A DNA stretch of 34,097 nucleotides from positions 1 to 34,097 of the forward strand of contig CAMPAR010000016.1 of NCBI GenBank assembly GCA_946632055.1, given 5' to 3'. A model generated the notes under the pieces. It did no database searches. It saw only the letters and a program-made list of their open reading frames with translations, and was not told where the DNA came from. This document shows, in pieces, positions 1-9,030 of this stretch. Positions within the stretch are counted from its first letter, which is position 1, and every line of letters starts with the position of its first letter. Both the position numbers and the translations under genes were made by a program. Origin of the DNA: an uncultured Lachnospiraceae bacterium (GTDB lineage: Bacteria; Bacillota; Clostridia; Lachnospirales; Lachnospiraceae).

Positions 1-393
1 CGGCAGGAACATCATGGTCTGAGAAACCTTACGGAAGGCCTTCGACTGGATTTCCTTCAGAAGAATTGCCGTAACAACCGCCACGAGGTTGTCGAGAATA
101 ATGAACACGACATTGAAAAGGATCGTATTTCTCGTCAGTGTCCAGAGCTTTCCGGACTGCGCCACGAACTCGAAATTGGCAAGTCCGATGAACTTACTGC
201 CGAAGATACCTTTTCTGTAGTTGTACTTAACGAACGCCACATAAATACCGGGAAGCGGCATGTAGCTGAACGCAATGAAAAAGATGATCGCGGGCACACA
301 CATCAGAAGCAGTGTCCTTCCCTGGAAAAGGCGCTTGCCAAGGCTGGCCTTGCGCTTTACCACGGCCGCATCGGTGATCTTTTTTCCGGCCAT
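1..393 (-). CDS. Sugar ABC transporter permease, LplB/MalF type (partial, N-terminal 131 aa)
   Basis: Inner-membrane permease subunit of a carbohydrate importer; the gene runs off the left edge, so only the first 131 residues are present. The start is the ATG at 391-393, preceded by a GAAAGGGGA ribosome site. Reading from there gives MAGKKITDAAVVKRK, a basic cytoplasmic segment, a first membrane helix (about residues 28-48, LLLMCVPAIIFFIAF), an exported loop with KFIGLANFEF, typical of LplB/YtcP permeases for oligosaccharides, and a second helix (about 88-108). The substrate cannot be read from this fragment. The gene lies downstream of a consensus promoter flanked by two identical palindromic operators, so it is probably the first or an early gene of a LacI-regulated sugar operon that continues leftwards. 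Family call fairly sure; substrate unknown. Confidence 0.85.
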   Translation of the reverse strand, partial: MAGKKITDAAVVKRKASLGKRLFQGRTLLLMCVPAIIFFIAFSYMPLPGIYVAFVKYNYRKGIFGSKFIGLANFEFVAQSGKLWTLTRNTILFNVVFIILDNLVAVVTAILLKEIQSKAFRKVSQTMMFLP

Positions 394-487
394 ATCTTTC
401 CCCTTTCTCTCCGGTTTCAGGCTCTCTCTCCGATAGTCTTCCCATCATGCTGCCCGTTTTTAAGCATATCGACGGAACAGACAAGTC

Positions 488-501
488 TGAAATCGATTTC
501 A
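488..501. promoter_or_regulatory. LacI-family type operator, downstream copy
   Basis: TGAAATCGATTTCA, a perfect 14-bp palindrome with the central CG step common in LacI/GalR-family operators. It lies just downstream of the -10 box of the ABC-permease promoter, over the predicted transcription start, where a bound repressor would block initiation. Confidence 0.8.
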
Positions 502-508
502 TATCCAC

Positions 509-537
509 ATCATAGACGAAAGAAGCCCATTTGTCAA
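509..537 (-). promoter_or_regulatory. Sigma-A promoter of the ABC-permease gene
   Basis: On the minus strand, TTGACA (532-537) and TATGAT (509-514) are separated by exactly 17 bp. Transcription would start near 502, giving a leader of about 110 nt before the ATG at 393. Operators sit on both sides. Confidence 0.85.
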
Positions 538-546
538 GCACTTTTT

Positions 547-560
547 TGAAATCGATTTCA
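547..560. promoter_or_regulatory. LacI-family type operator, upstream copy
   Basis: A second exact copy of the palindrome TGAAATCGATTTCA, just upstream of the -35 box. The two operator centres are 59 bp apart, so a dimeric or tetrameric LacI-family repressor could occupy both. The regulator gene is not in this window. Confidence 0.8.
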
Positions 561-570
561 TGAAATTTCA

Positions 571-618
571 TAAAAACATCCGGCGGGATTTTCGAGAACT
601 TCTCTTCCGCCCGCCGGA
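571..618 (-). terminator. Rho-independent terminator of the C11 protease gene
   Basis: On the minus strand a 9-bp GC-rich stem (arms 610-618 and 579-587, CCGGCGGG/CCCGCCGG) is followed by TGTTTTTA. It lies about 70 nt past the stop codon at 686, between this gene and the operator region. Confidence 0.7.
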
Positions 619-630
619 ATGGCTGAAGTA

Positions 631-681
631 TTTTTACTGTCGTTTACTGTTTCAGTCAGTTTTTACTGTCATTTACTGTTT
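631..681. repeat. Direct repeat pair with four TTTACTGT motifs
   Basis: Two 22-bp copies (631-652 and 660-681) differ at one base. Each holds two TTTACTGT motifs 10 bp apart, giving motif starts at 633, 643, 662 and 672. They lie in the 3' untranslated region of the C11 protease gene, between its stop codon and the terminator hairpin. Function unknown. Confidence 0.6.
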
Positions 682-685
682 TTGT

Positions 686-3103
686 CTATTCCTCGTAATA
701 CGTAATGCTCCCATCCTCCTCGACGGTATACATCACAAAGTCCGTCATATAGTAATCGCCGAAGATGTCATCGATGCAGAAGGCGTAGAGATAGTCGCCG
801 GTCTCCATCAGCTCGTAGTACAGTTCGGTGTCCTCGGTGACGGTATACTCCCAGCCCGTGTATTCAAGATCCTCCTCGGTATCCAGGTTCCAGGCATAAT
901 AGCGCGGGAGGATCACATCTCCCGGCGCCACGGTCTTCGTTTCCCGTGCGGAAGCGCCGTAGTCCGTAATGCCGTCCCAGGCGCCCTCTATTACGACGCG
1001 CCCGTCCTCGTAATACTGCTTGAGGCGCAGGTTCGTCTCCTCGCCGTTCAGATAGACCGGACTCGAGTAAATCACATAGTCGTCCGCGTAGTCGACGATA
1101 TAAAGTGCGAGATTCTGGCCGTCCGGAAGGGAAATCCAGTAGCCGTCGAACTGGTCCGCGAAGAAGCCGTATTCCCAGTCGGCCTCCACGTCGATCGTTT
1201 CGCCGAGCTCGATCACGTCCTCGCCGTCCGGCGAGATCTGATACACATAGGCGAGCACGTCCGAGGTATAGTACCAGCCGTCGTCATCCAGAACGAAATA
1301 GTAATTTCCCTCTTCGTCAAGCTGCGGAGCCACCTCGAAGGTGATGAGGCTGCTCTCTCCGGTCGTCTCGTAGCCGTCGAGATAATCCCAGTAGCTGTCG
1401 CCCGCGCCGGGCTCTTCCCCCGTACCGTAGGAGCCTTCGGATTCCCAGCCGGGCTCCTCCTCTTCATAGTCCTCGTAGTCTCCGCCGCCTTCTTCGAAAA
1501 GCCAGCTCCAGAAGCCGTCGTCCGAGAACCAGGTGTCGTCGTCATAATTCTCTGTATCGCCGTCCGACACGCTGCCGTGCGCCTGCCGGTCCACGAAGGA
1601 CAGGTAATAAGGGCTGACGCTGATCGCGCTGAACGTCGAAAGCTCCGAGCTTCCGCCGATTTCCAGCGGATAATACAGGGAAAGGCCGCCGGCGTTTTCA
1701 TGATCCGCGCCGGAAATCTGATAGACGACCGCGTTTTTCAGGTCGCGTAACACCTCCTCCGACGAGGGCGCGTGGGACGAGGCGGAACGCACCATGCCGG
1801 CGAGGTCGACCATGTTCGTATAGCCGTCGATCCGGTTGTTGCCGCCGAAGTTTTCCGCGCTCCGGATGCCGCGCACGAGCTCCGTGAGGAGCGCGCTGTC
1901 CGAGCCCGCCTCATAGATCTCTTGAGAGAAGCGGTTGAAGGAAACAAGAAGCGGATCAATTTTCGCAAGGTCAACGACGGAAAGCGTGGCGATGTCCGCG
2001 TCGTTCATCTCGACGCAGGCTTCATAGAAGCGGTCGCAGATTTCCTTTCCGACCGCCGCGCCGTCCGCCTCCGGATGCGCCGTAAGAAACCCTCCGAGGG
2101 TCGAATAATCCCAGCCGGAGCCGGGCTCGCTTTCCTCGGAGGCCACCATGTAGCGTGCGTAATTTGCCAGGATATTCGCGGTTTCGAGCGTCCCCATCAG
2201 GCAGGCGTCGAAGCCGATGATTTCAAAGCGGTCCGTCATCAGACGCGAGATGTTTCCGAGCGCCGTGCTGATTTCGGCAAGCGTCAGCGAATCGTAGTCG
2301 TAAAGCTCGTCGAAGCAGACGCCGGTAATGCTTCCGCCGCCGTGATTCCAGAACACAAGCCCCATCTTTTCTGAGGCGTAGTTTTCAATGCCGAAGCTTA
2401 AGAAATCCGCAAGCGTTCCCGGAGCGCCCATGCAGCGCTTTCCGACATTCGCAAGCAAGGTCTTTTTCCCGTCCTCGATCAGCCAGCGCTCGTTCACGCG
2501 GGCCGTCGCCGTATTCCGGTACCAGTAGGCGGTTCCGCCGGTCTCCACGACGAAGCGCACGCGGGAGGAGCGGCTGCTCTCCAGCATTTCGGAGAGGTCC
2601 ATCGTGCCCATGCCGCCTTCTCCGTTCCCCGCGGACTCGAGATCCGTTCCGCAGAGATAAACGAAGAAGGTCCAGAGCCCCTTTTCTCCCATCGGCGTCT
2701 CCTGATCCCGCGAAGGGCGGGAAATCACGAGCTCGCCGCTCTTATTGTCGACCTTCATTTCGGCATTTTCCGCGGAGGGAGCAGTGTTTTCGGTGGAGGG
2801 AGCAGTACTTTCCGAAGAAGAGATGCTCTCCGTCTCTTCCGAAGGCTCCTCAGGCTCCGTGCCGCTTTCCGTCTCCGTTTCTCCGTCTTTTTCCGGAATG
2901 TCAGGCGCGGCAGTCACGGAAAAACCGCTCTCTCCGGCCGTCGACAGGGCCGTGCTCTCCTCATCCGATTCATCGCCGCCGAAAAGCGCCGATCCGAGGA
3001 GGGCCGCAGGGCCAAGAAGACAGCCTGAAAGAGCGGTCATCATATAGAGCACCGCAAGTAAAGCAGCTAATTTTTTCAGCAGAACTTTTCCCAGGTGTTT
3101 CAT
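686..3103 (-). CDS. Clostripain-family (peptidase C11) lipoprotein
   Basis: Predicted surface-anchored cysteine protease of 805 aa. An N-terminal signal ends in a lipobox (LSGC, Cys28), followed by a long Ser/Glu/Thr-rich linker to about residue 135. The C11 core starts near TFFVYLCGTDLES (145-156) and carries the catalytic pair seen in clostripain: His254 in FWNHGGG and Cys301 in GFDACLMG. C11 enzymes usually cleave after Arg or Lys. The C-terminal 300 residues are acidic and aromatic-rich, without a motif I can name, and may be beta-sandwich substrate or wall-binding domains. The start lies 8 nt after the guaB stop, with only a weak GAAGAA ribosome site inside the end of guaB, so it is probably translated from the guaB transcript. 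The family call is strong; the physiological substrate is unknown. Confidence 0.88.
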   Translation of the reverse strand: MKHLGKVLLKKLAALLAVLYMMTALSGCLLGPAALLGSALFGGDESDEESTALSTAGESGFSVTAAPDIPEKDGETETESGTEPEEPSEETESISSSESTAPSTENTAPSAENAEMKVDNKSGELVISRPSRDQETPMGEKGLWTFFVYLCGTDLESAGNGEGGMGTMDLSEMLESSRSSRVRFVVETGGTAYWYRNTATARVNERWLIEDGKKTLLANVGKRCMGAPGTLADFLSFGIENYASEKMGLVFWNHGGGSITGVCFDELYDYDSLTLAEISTALGNISRLMTDRFEIIGFDACLMGTLETANILANYARYMVASEESEPGSGWDYSTLGGFLTAHPEADGAAVGKEICDRFYEACVEMNDADIATLSVVDLAKIDPLLVSFNRFSQEIYEAGSDSALLTELVRGIRSAENFGGNNRIDGYTNMVDLAGMVRSASSHAPSSEEVLRDLKNAVVYQISGADHENAGGLSLYYPLEIGGSSELSTFSAISVSPYYLSFVDRQAHGSVSDGDTENYDDDTWFSDDGFWSWLFEEGGGDYEDYEEEEPGWESEGSYGTGEEPGAGDSYWDYLDGYETTGESSLITFEVAPQLDEEGNYYFVLDDDGWYYTSDVLAYVYQISPDGEDVIELGETIDVEADWEYGFFADQFDGYWISLPDGQNLALYIVDYADDYVIYSSPVYLNGEETNLRLKQYYEDGRVVIEGAWDGITDYGASARETKTVAPGDVILPRYYAWNLDTEEDLEYTGWEYTVTEDTELYYELMETGDYLYAFCIDDIFGDYYMTDFVMYTVEEDGSITYYEE

Positions 3104-3111
3104 TGAAAAAA

Positions 3112-4614
<1,503 letters not shown>

Positions 4615-4633
4615 TCAAAAGTGTATTTTATAA

Positions 4634-4662
4634 ATTATAACAAAGGGGCTCCGGGAAGTCAA
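4634..4662 (-). promoter_or_regulatory. guaB promoter
   Basis: On the minus strand, TTGACT (4657-4662) and TATAAT (4634-4639) are spaced by 17 bp. The -35 box lies within the hairpin of the upstream gene's terminator (loop and one arm). Confidence 0.8.
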
Positions 4663-4687
4663 CTTGAATCTGCTTCCCGAAAGCCCC
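4645..4687 (-). terminator. Terminator of the CxxC-repeat lipoprotein gene
   Basis: Arms GGGGCT-cc-GGGAAG (4645-4658) and CTTCCC-ga-AAGCCCC (4673-4687) form a strong hairpin 6 nt after the stop codon at 4694. On the minus strand it is followed by TTTGTTATAA, a weak U-tract that also forms the guaB -10 region. Confidence 0.75.
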
Positions 4688-4693
4688 TGTTTT

Positions 4694-5950
4694 TCATTGT
4701 TTTTGTCCGCTCTTCTCTGAAGAGGACTCACTGCCCTTTTCAGACCCGGATGCGCTTTCGGACGATCCTTCCGAACTGCCCGACGAGTCAGAGCTCTCCT
4801 CTTCTTTGGTCGGTTCGAGCTTCGGAATCACGAGCTCCTGCGCCGTCACATTCTGCATGCCGTCGGCATCCCGGAACTGTCCGCCGCAGACGCTGCAGAC
4901 ATAATGCTCGCGCACGCCTTCCGCTTCCTCTGTCGCGGGCTTCTCCGAAACCTTTGTGATGGTATGAATGCCTGTCGCCGAGATCTCAAGATCCTTGTCC
5001 GACGCCTTCGCAGTTCCCTCTTCATCGAGGAAGAGCGCGCCGCAGACGCTGCAGACATAATGCGCCTTCACGCCCGGATGCACGCAGTCTGGCTTCACTT
5101 CCTCTGCCTTTTGGAGGCTGTGTGGCACCGCCGGAATGACAAGATCCCGCTCCGGATCCTCGACAGGCTCTTTCGCCTCCGCGTCATAGAAGCGCCGGTA
5201 GCAGATCGCGCATTTCCAGTGCTCCTTCACGCCGAAGTCCGTGCAGCTTGCCGCAACCGCGTCGACATGCGAAAGCTGATGTGCTCCGTCCGTCACAAGC
5301 GCCGCAGGATCCGGAACAATCTCCGTCGCCGCCTCGTCGAAATAACAGTTCCCGCAGTTTGTGCATTCGTAGTAGGTGGTCGTGAGACCATTCTCATTAC
5401 AGTCCAGCCGTTTTGCTTCATGAACCTCAAGGTGATGTCCTGTCGGCGGGATCGTGATTTCGTCAAAGGAAGCGATAAAGCGCGTCATCTCCGCGTCCCG
5501 GAAGCAGGCGCCGCAGCCGCTGCAGCGGTAATATTCATAATGTCCGGCCTCGGTACAGGAAGCATACACGCCCGGAATGAACTCGAGCGTATGGACATGC
5601 GCCGTCTCGGCAGGTTCCGATGAGCTTTCGGTGCTTTCCTCAGGCGAAGATGTTTCCTCCTCGGAGGAATTTTCCGTACTTTCTTCCTCGGAGGATTCCT
5701 CCGTACTGCCCGTCGCGGTTTCTTCCGATTTTTCCGTTTCCTTCGCGCTTTCGGATTCCGTTTCGCCGCTCTTCGCGCTTTCGGATTCTTCACTCGTCTT
5801 CTCTTCGGGAGTCTCTGCCTCACGGCTGATGCTTTCGGAGGACGCCTCCGCGGAAGGATTGTTTTCTCTCTTCCGGCAGCCGCTGAAAGCCAGGACAGCA
5901 GCGAGCAGGATCGTGATCAGCAGCATGCCGGACCGTTTATTATTCTTCAT
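4694..5950 (-). CDS. Lipoprotein with five CxxC-containing repeats
   Basis: Predicted surface lipoprotein of 418 aa. The signal peptide ends at FSGC (Cys25). A long Ser/Glu/Thr linker (about 30-115) is probably a spacer from the membrane. Then come five repeats of about 50 residues, each of the form His...CTxxGxxxYYxCxxCGxxFxDxx followed by an IPxTG-like end; examples are YRCSGCGACFRD, YECTNCGNCYFD and YVCSVCGALFLD. The third repeat reads CAICYRRFYD and the fifth lacks the first Cys. A second Ser/Glu tail closes the protein. The paired cysteines suggest metal-binding or disulfide-stabilised modules. I recognise such repeats from surface proteins of gut Firmicutes but know no function for them. 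An AAAGG ribosome site precedes the ATG. Confidence 0.75.
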   Translation of the reverse strand: MKNNKRSGMLLITILLAAVLAFSGCRKRENNPSAEASSESISREAETPEEKTSEESESAKSGETESESAKETEKSEETATGSTEESSEEESTENSSEEETSSPEESTESSSEPAETAHVHTLEFIPGVYASCTEAGHYEYYRCSGCGACFRDAEMTRFIASFDEITIPPTGHHLEVHEAKRLDCNENGLTTTYYECTNCGNCYFDEAATEIVPDPAALVTDGAHQLSHVDAVAASCTDFGVKEHWKCAICYRRFYDAEAKEPVEDPERDLVIPAVPHSLQKAEEVKPDCVHPGVKAHYVCSVCGALFLDEEGTAKASDKDLEISATGIHTITKVSEKPATEEAEGVREHYVCSVCGGQFRDADGMQNVTAQELVIPKLEPTKEEESSDSSGSSEGSSESASGSEKGSESSSEKSGQKQ

Positions 5951-5993
5951 ATATTTGCAACCTTTTATCTGATAAAACCTTTCTCTCCGCCGT

Positions 5994-6020
5994 CATTCAA
6001 AATGTGAAGCATTTCGAATG
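5994..6020. repeat. Hairpin element in the lipoprotein leader (dispersed repeat candidate)
   Basis: Arms CATTCAAAATG (5994-6004) and CATTTCGAATG (6010-6020) form an 11-bp stem with one G-T pair. It lies within the predicted leader of the gene ending at 4694. Nearly the same sequence in the opposite orientation occurs at 10999-11019. Confidence 0.55.
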
Positions 6021-6044
6021 AGGCCTTCTATACCATTCTGTTTT

Positions 6045-6072
6045 ATTATACCATCTCGCCAGTTTTTTTCAA
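6045..6072 (-). promoter_or_regulatory. Promoter of the CxxC-repeat lipoprotein gene
   Basis: On the minus strand, TTGAAA (6067-6072) and TATAAT (6045-6050) are 16 bp apart, with an extended -10 (TGG before TATAAT). The leader would be about 85 nt and contains the hairpin at 5994-6020. Confidence 0.7.
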
Positions 6073-6145
6073 GATGCGAAAAGAAAGATAAATTGACTTT
6101 GCAGACGCTTCGGGATATCGCCCGCGAATAAATCGAACCCTCTAA

Positions 6146-6189
6146 AGGAAAACAAGTCCTCCCGCAGCCTTTTTGGTACGGGAGGACTT
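6146..6189 (-). terminator. Terminator of the RraA-like gene
   Basis: A perfect 11-bp stem AAGTCCTCCCG/CGGGAGGACTT (6154-6164 with 6179-6189) lies just after the stop at 6204. On the minus strand it is followed by GTTTTCC. Confidence 0.8.
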
Positions 6190-6203
6190 TAAATTCACTG
6201 TAA

Positions 6204-7175
6204 TTAAATGGTGGAACGTCCGCTGACCGTGGAGCCTGCCGGCGGATTATCGGTTCTCGGACCGCGCCAGTTCGCACGGGCTTTCTCGGGGTTCTCGCGG
6301 ATTTCACGCGCGCGCTCCACATCCTCTGTCCAGTCAAGATACTTGAACGGAGCCGCGATCTCGCTGGTCTCGAGCCAGCCGAGGAAATCCTGCCACATTT
6401 CTTCGGACCACATCGCGTCAATCTGCGTTGCGGAATAGACGCCCTGTTTCAGCCGCTCAAAGCCGAAGTCGTCGCGAAGGTGAGACTTCTCGGCGCTGTC
6501 AACAACCTTCTCCGCCATGTGGGCCGGAATGAAGCACACGCCTTCATTGGAGCCGAATACGACGTCGCCGGGCATGCAGATCGCTTCGCCGATCCGGCAG
6601 GGCGCGTTGTAGCCGGTCATGATGTAGTCGCGGATCGGGGTCGGATGAACGCCGCGGTAATAAATCTGGATGCCTTCGATCTGCTTGATCTGGTCCAGAT
6701 CGCGGATGCCGCCCCAGATGACCGCGCCGCCGCGCTTGGTCTTATTCTTGACCTGCGTGGACAGATTGCCGCCGAAGAAGGTTCCGTAATAGATTTTGTC
6801 AAACAGGTCGACGACCATGACGTCGTCCTCGACCAGACGGTCGACTGCCGACTTGTTGTAGCCGCCCTTGAAGCCGAATTCGCGGGACTCGGCGGTCGCC
6901 ACATCGTGCAGGTCCTGACGGAAAGGCACGCAGACGCAGGTCACGGCGCGTCCGACAAGGCGATGACCGGTATCGGTCGGATGGGTGGTCAGAAGATGTG
7001 CTTCGGTCTGGAACTCAAAGCCCTGTGAATATGCGAGGCCCCAGACTTCCTCCAACGTCAGTCTGCGCATTCTGTCCAGAACGCTTGCCGGTACCTTCGG
7101 ACGTCCGTCCTCCAGACGCTCACCTTCCCACAGCGGGGTCATTGCAATTACTTCTTCCGGTTTGTTAAAAAACAT
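6204..7175 (-). CDS. RraA-like family protein (aldolase/decarboxylase fold)
   Basis: A 323-aa cytoplasmic protein of the RraA / 4-hydroxy-4-methyl-2-oxoglutarate aldolase group. The typical core is visible in GGAVIWGGIRDLDQI (GG..V..G..RD signature with the metal/substrate Arg-Asp pair) followed by GDVVFGSNEGVCFIP. It is longer than the roughly 160-aa RraA; an extra N-terminal segment (MFFNKPEEVIAMTPLWEGER) and a Trp/Glu-rich C-terminus flank the core, as in members linked to sugar-acid catabolism. The start is the ATG at 7173-7175, with an AGGGAG site 9 nt upstream; an in-frame upstream ATG at 7256 lacks a ribosome site and lies in the promoter region. It has its own promoter and terminator and appears monocistronic. 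The exact substrate is unknown. Confidence 0.75.
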   Translation of the reverse strand: MFFNKPEEVIAMTPLWEGERLEDGRPKVPASVLDRMRRLTLEEVWGLAYSQGFEFQTEAHLLTTHPTDTGHRLVGRAVTCVCVPFRQDLHDVATAESREFGFKGGYNKSAVDRLVEDDVMVVDLFDKIYYGTFFGGNLSTQVKNKTKRGGAVIWGGIRDLDQIKQIEGIQIYYRGVHPTPIRDYIMTGYNAPCRIGEAICMPGDVVFGSNEGVCFIPAHMAEKVVDSAEKSHLRDDFGFERLKQGVYSATQIDAMWSEEMWQDFLGWLETSEIAAPFKYLDWTEDVERAREIRENPEKARANWRGPRTDNPPAGSTVSGRSTI

Positions 7176-7246
7176 TTTAAGCTTCTCCCTTTTTGTGTAT
7201 TCAGACTGCCCATGAAACCGCTCCGGCAGACTGTAGCTTTGAAAAC

Positions 7247-7275
7247 ATATTAGCACAGGAGAAGAGAACTTGCAA
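7247..7275 (-). promoter_or_regulatory. Promoter of the RraA-like gene
   Basis: On the minus strand, TTGCAA (7270-7275), a 17-bp spacer, and TATA-like TAATAT (7247-7252) with an upstream TGC extended -10. Transcription would start near 7240. Confidence 0.65.
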
Positions 7276-7283
7276 GGCTCTTT

Positions 7284-8561
7284 TCACTTTCGGCTTCTTA
7301 CGGTAATATCCCCGCTCGTCGTTGAGATGACATACCGGTCGGAAGCGCCTTCGGATGCGGATGAGGGCTCCACCCTTTCGTCTCCGGAGATCGTATTCGT
7401 CTGAATGTACGGGATCTTCATAAGCTCCATCTTCACATCGCCGCTCGTGCTTTTGATCACAAAGCGCTCCAGTCCCGGGCTTGCAAGCTTCGCCTCGGAA
7501 AAATCAATCTCTCCGCTCGATGTGGAAATGTCGAGATCGGAAACTCTGGACTCCGAGGAAGAAACGTCTCCGCTTGAGGTCCTGATTTCCAGATTTTTCG
7601 CCATGATATCATCCAGCCTGACGTCTCCGCTCGACGTCCTGATACTCAGTTTGCCGGATACCGCACTGGCCAGATTGTCTCCCGCGATCCGGATGTCTCC
7701 GCTGCTGGTCCATAAAGACAGCGTATCCTTTACCAGAATTTCGCCGGAAACGCTGATGTCCCCGCTCGAGGTCTCGATGGAACCGCTGTCCAGCACATAG
7801 CTGGCCGCGGATGCTTTTGCAGGAAGGCCGATCTCGACGTTTCCGCTGCCGGCAAACGGTAAAAGATGCATCACCGGACTGTAGCTGCTTCTGATGATCA
7901 GGGTCTCGCCTTCGAAGGAAATCGTATATCTGCTCTTTGCTCCGCGGGGGACCTTCACCGTCACCATATCGCTCCCGGAATCCGTTACGAATACGTCGGC
8001 TGACGAAACCTCCACCTTCAGGCTGCTGATCTTACGATCGATGGTATGGTTATCCGTCCGGTTGATCCAGGGGAAGAAGGACAGCGTCATTCCGGTGACG
8101 CGGACGGCAAGCATGGTCAGGATGATCGCGATGCCGATTCCCGCAAAGATCAGGATCAGCGCCGGAACCAGCTTCCTCCTGGTCCTTCCTGCGACGTCAG
8201 CGCCGCTCGGCACCGGCACGGGTTCCTCGGGTCGGATGTTTTTAATGGCTTCATTGATCGCTTCTTCGGAAAGTCCTGTGTAAGAAGCTGCGCTTTCTCC
8301 GTTCTTCTCGGCCTCTTCGATCTTTTCTGCGGGTTCGTCGGCTTTGATTTCAAGCCTTCCGGACCTGCGAAGCTCCTCCAGCATTTCCCTCGCGTCCGTC
8401 TCTGGATCGCCGAAGGATTCGATTGCCTCCTCTTCCGTCAGCCCCTCCTCGATCCGGTCGTCGATCATCTCGCTGTAGAAATCAGTCACACGGCGCTGAT
8501 CCGAAGGAGATAAATCACTGAGCTTTGCACTTAAGGCGGCCAAGAATTCATACCTGTTCAT
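7284..8561 (-). CDS. HAAS (DUF1700) / DUF4097 membrane protein
   Basis: A 425-aa protein. Residues 1-60 (MNRYEFLAALSAKLSDL...EEAIESFGDP) form a HAAS/DUF1700 domain, the usual partner of PadR-like regulators. An acidic linker is followed by one membrane helix (131-154). The exported C-terminal half (about 177-425) is a DUF4097 beta-strand repeat region with many TSSGD(I/V) turns. The likely arrangement is a cytoplasmic signalling domain joined to an extracytoplasmic beta-helix. The start is the ATG at 8561, inside the last codons of the PadR gene with a GGAAGGAGG site. The 14-nt overlap implies translational coupling. An upstream in-frame ATG at 8603 is rejected because it lacks a ribosome site. 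Role inferred: envelope sensing or stress output controlled by the PadR protein. Confidence 0.85.
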   Translation of the reverse strand: MNRYEFLAALSAKLSDLSPSDQRRVTDFYSEMIDDRIEEGLTEEEAIESFGDPETDAREMLEELRRSGRLEIKADEPAEKIEEAEKNGESAASYTGLSEEAINEAIKNIRPEEPVPVPSGADVAGRTRRKLVPALILIFAGIGIAIILTMLAVRVTGMTLSFFPWINRTDNHTIDRKISSLKVEVSSADVFVTDSGSDMVTVKVPRGAKSRYTISFEGETLIIRSSYSPVMHLLPFAGSGNVEIGLPAKASAASYVLDSGSIETSSGDISVSGEILVKDTLSLWTSSGDIRIAGDNLASAVSGKLSIRTSSGDVRLDDIMAKNLEIRTSSGDVSSSESRVSDLDISTSSGEIDFSEAKLASPGLERFVIKSTSGDVKMELMKIPYIQTNTISGDERVEPSSASEGASDRYVISTTSGDITVRSRK

Positions 8562-8925
8562 AATTTTCCTCCTTCCCGGGGATGCGCTCCTGCACCCTTT
8601 CATCGATCGCTGCCCGGGCCATTCGTCCGTTCACGAATTCATAGATCGCCATGATTTCCTTCCACTCCTCCGTGAATTCCTCCAGGCGTCTGATTCCCGG
8701 CTTCGTAATATGATAGTATTTTCTCAGGCGGCCGTTGTGCTCGACGGAATGCTCATTCATCATTCCGCTGTCCTCCAGCCGCCGGAGGATCGGGTAGAGG
8801 GTCGACTCGGAGATCGAAATAAACGGTTTGACGTCCTTGATGATCTGATATCCGTAGGACTCCTCATTCCGGATGGCCGCAAGTACGCACACATCCAGAA
8901 GTCCGCGCTTCATCTGATTATCCAT
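8548..8925 (-). CDS. PadR-family transcriptional regulator
   Basis: A 125-aa DNA-binding protein. It starts MDNQMKRGLLDVCVLAAI and continues with the winged-helix signature YGYQIIKDV...ESTLYPILRRLEDSG, then RKYYHITKPG. The C-terminal helix probably makes the dimer. The AAAGGAGGT site sits 8 nt before the ATG. The gene overlaps the HAAS/DUF4097 gene downstream, the classical PadR-HAAS pairing. A perfect inverted repeat overlaps its -10 box (see 8947-8978), so autorepression is likely. The ligand or signal is unknown. Confidence 0.92.
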   Translation of the reverse strand: MDNQMKRGLLDVCVLAAIRNEESYGYQIIKDVKPFISISESTLYPILRRLEDSGMMNEHSVEHNGRLRKYYHITKPGIRRLEEFTEEWKEIMAIYEFVNGRMARAAIDERVQERIPGKEENYEQV

Positions 8926-8946
8926 CGGAAATACCTCCTTTCACAG

Positions 8947-8978
8947 AATACTATACATCATATAGTATTGTTTGTCAA
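8947..8978 (-). promoter_or_regulatory. padR promoter with overlapping palindromic operator
   Basis: On the minus strand, TTGACA (8973-8978), a 17-bp spacer and TATAGT (8950-8955). A perfect inverted repeat AATACTATA-catca-TATAGTATT (8947-8969) covers the -10 box and part of the spacer. This is the expected place for PadR autorepression; the protein-site link is inferred. Confidence 0.8.
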
Positions 8979-8995
8979 GAAGTATTCTTTCTCCT

Positions 8996-9024
8996 TTGAC
9001 AAGCCCGCCGCTCTATGCTATGAT
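8996..9024 (+). promoter_or_regulatory. Promoter of the YkgJ-like gene (leaderless)
   Basis: TTGACA (8996-9001), a 17-bp spacer and TATGAT (9019-9024). The ATG at 9031 is 6 nt after the -10 box, so the expected start of transcription falls on or next to the A of the start codon. Confidence 0.8.
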
Positions 9025-9030
9025 GACCGT

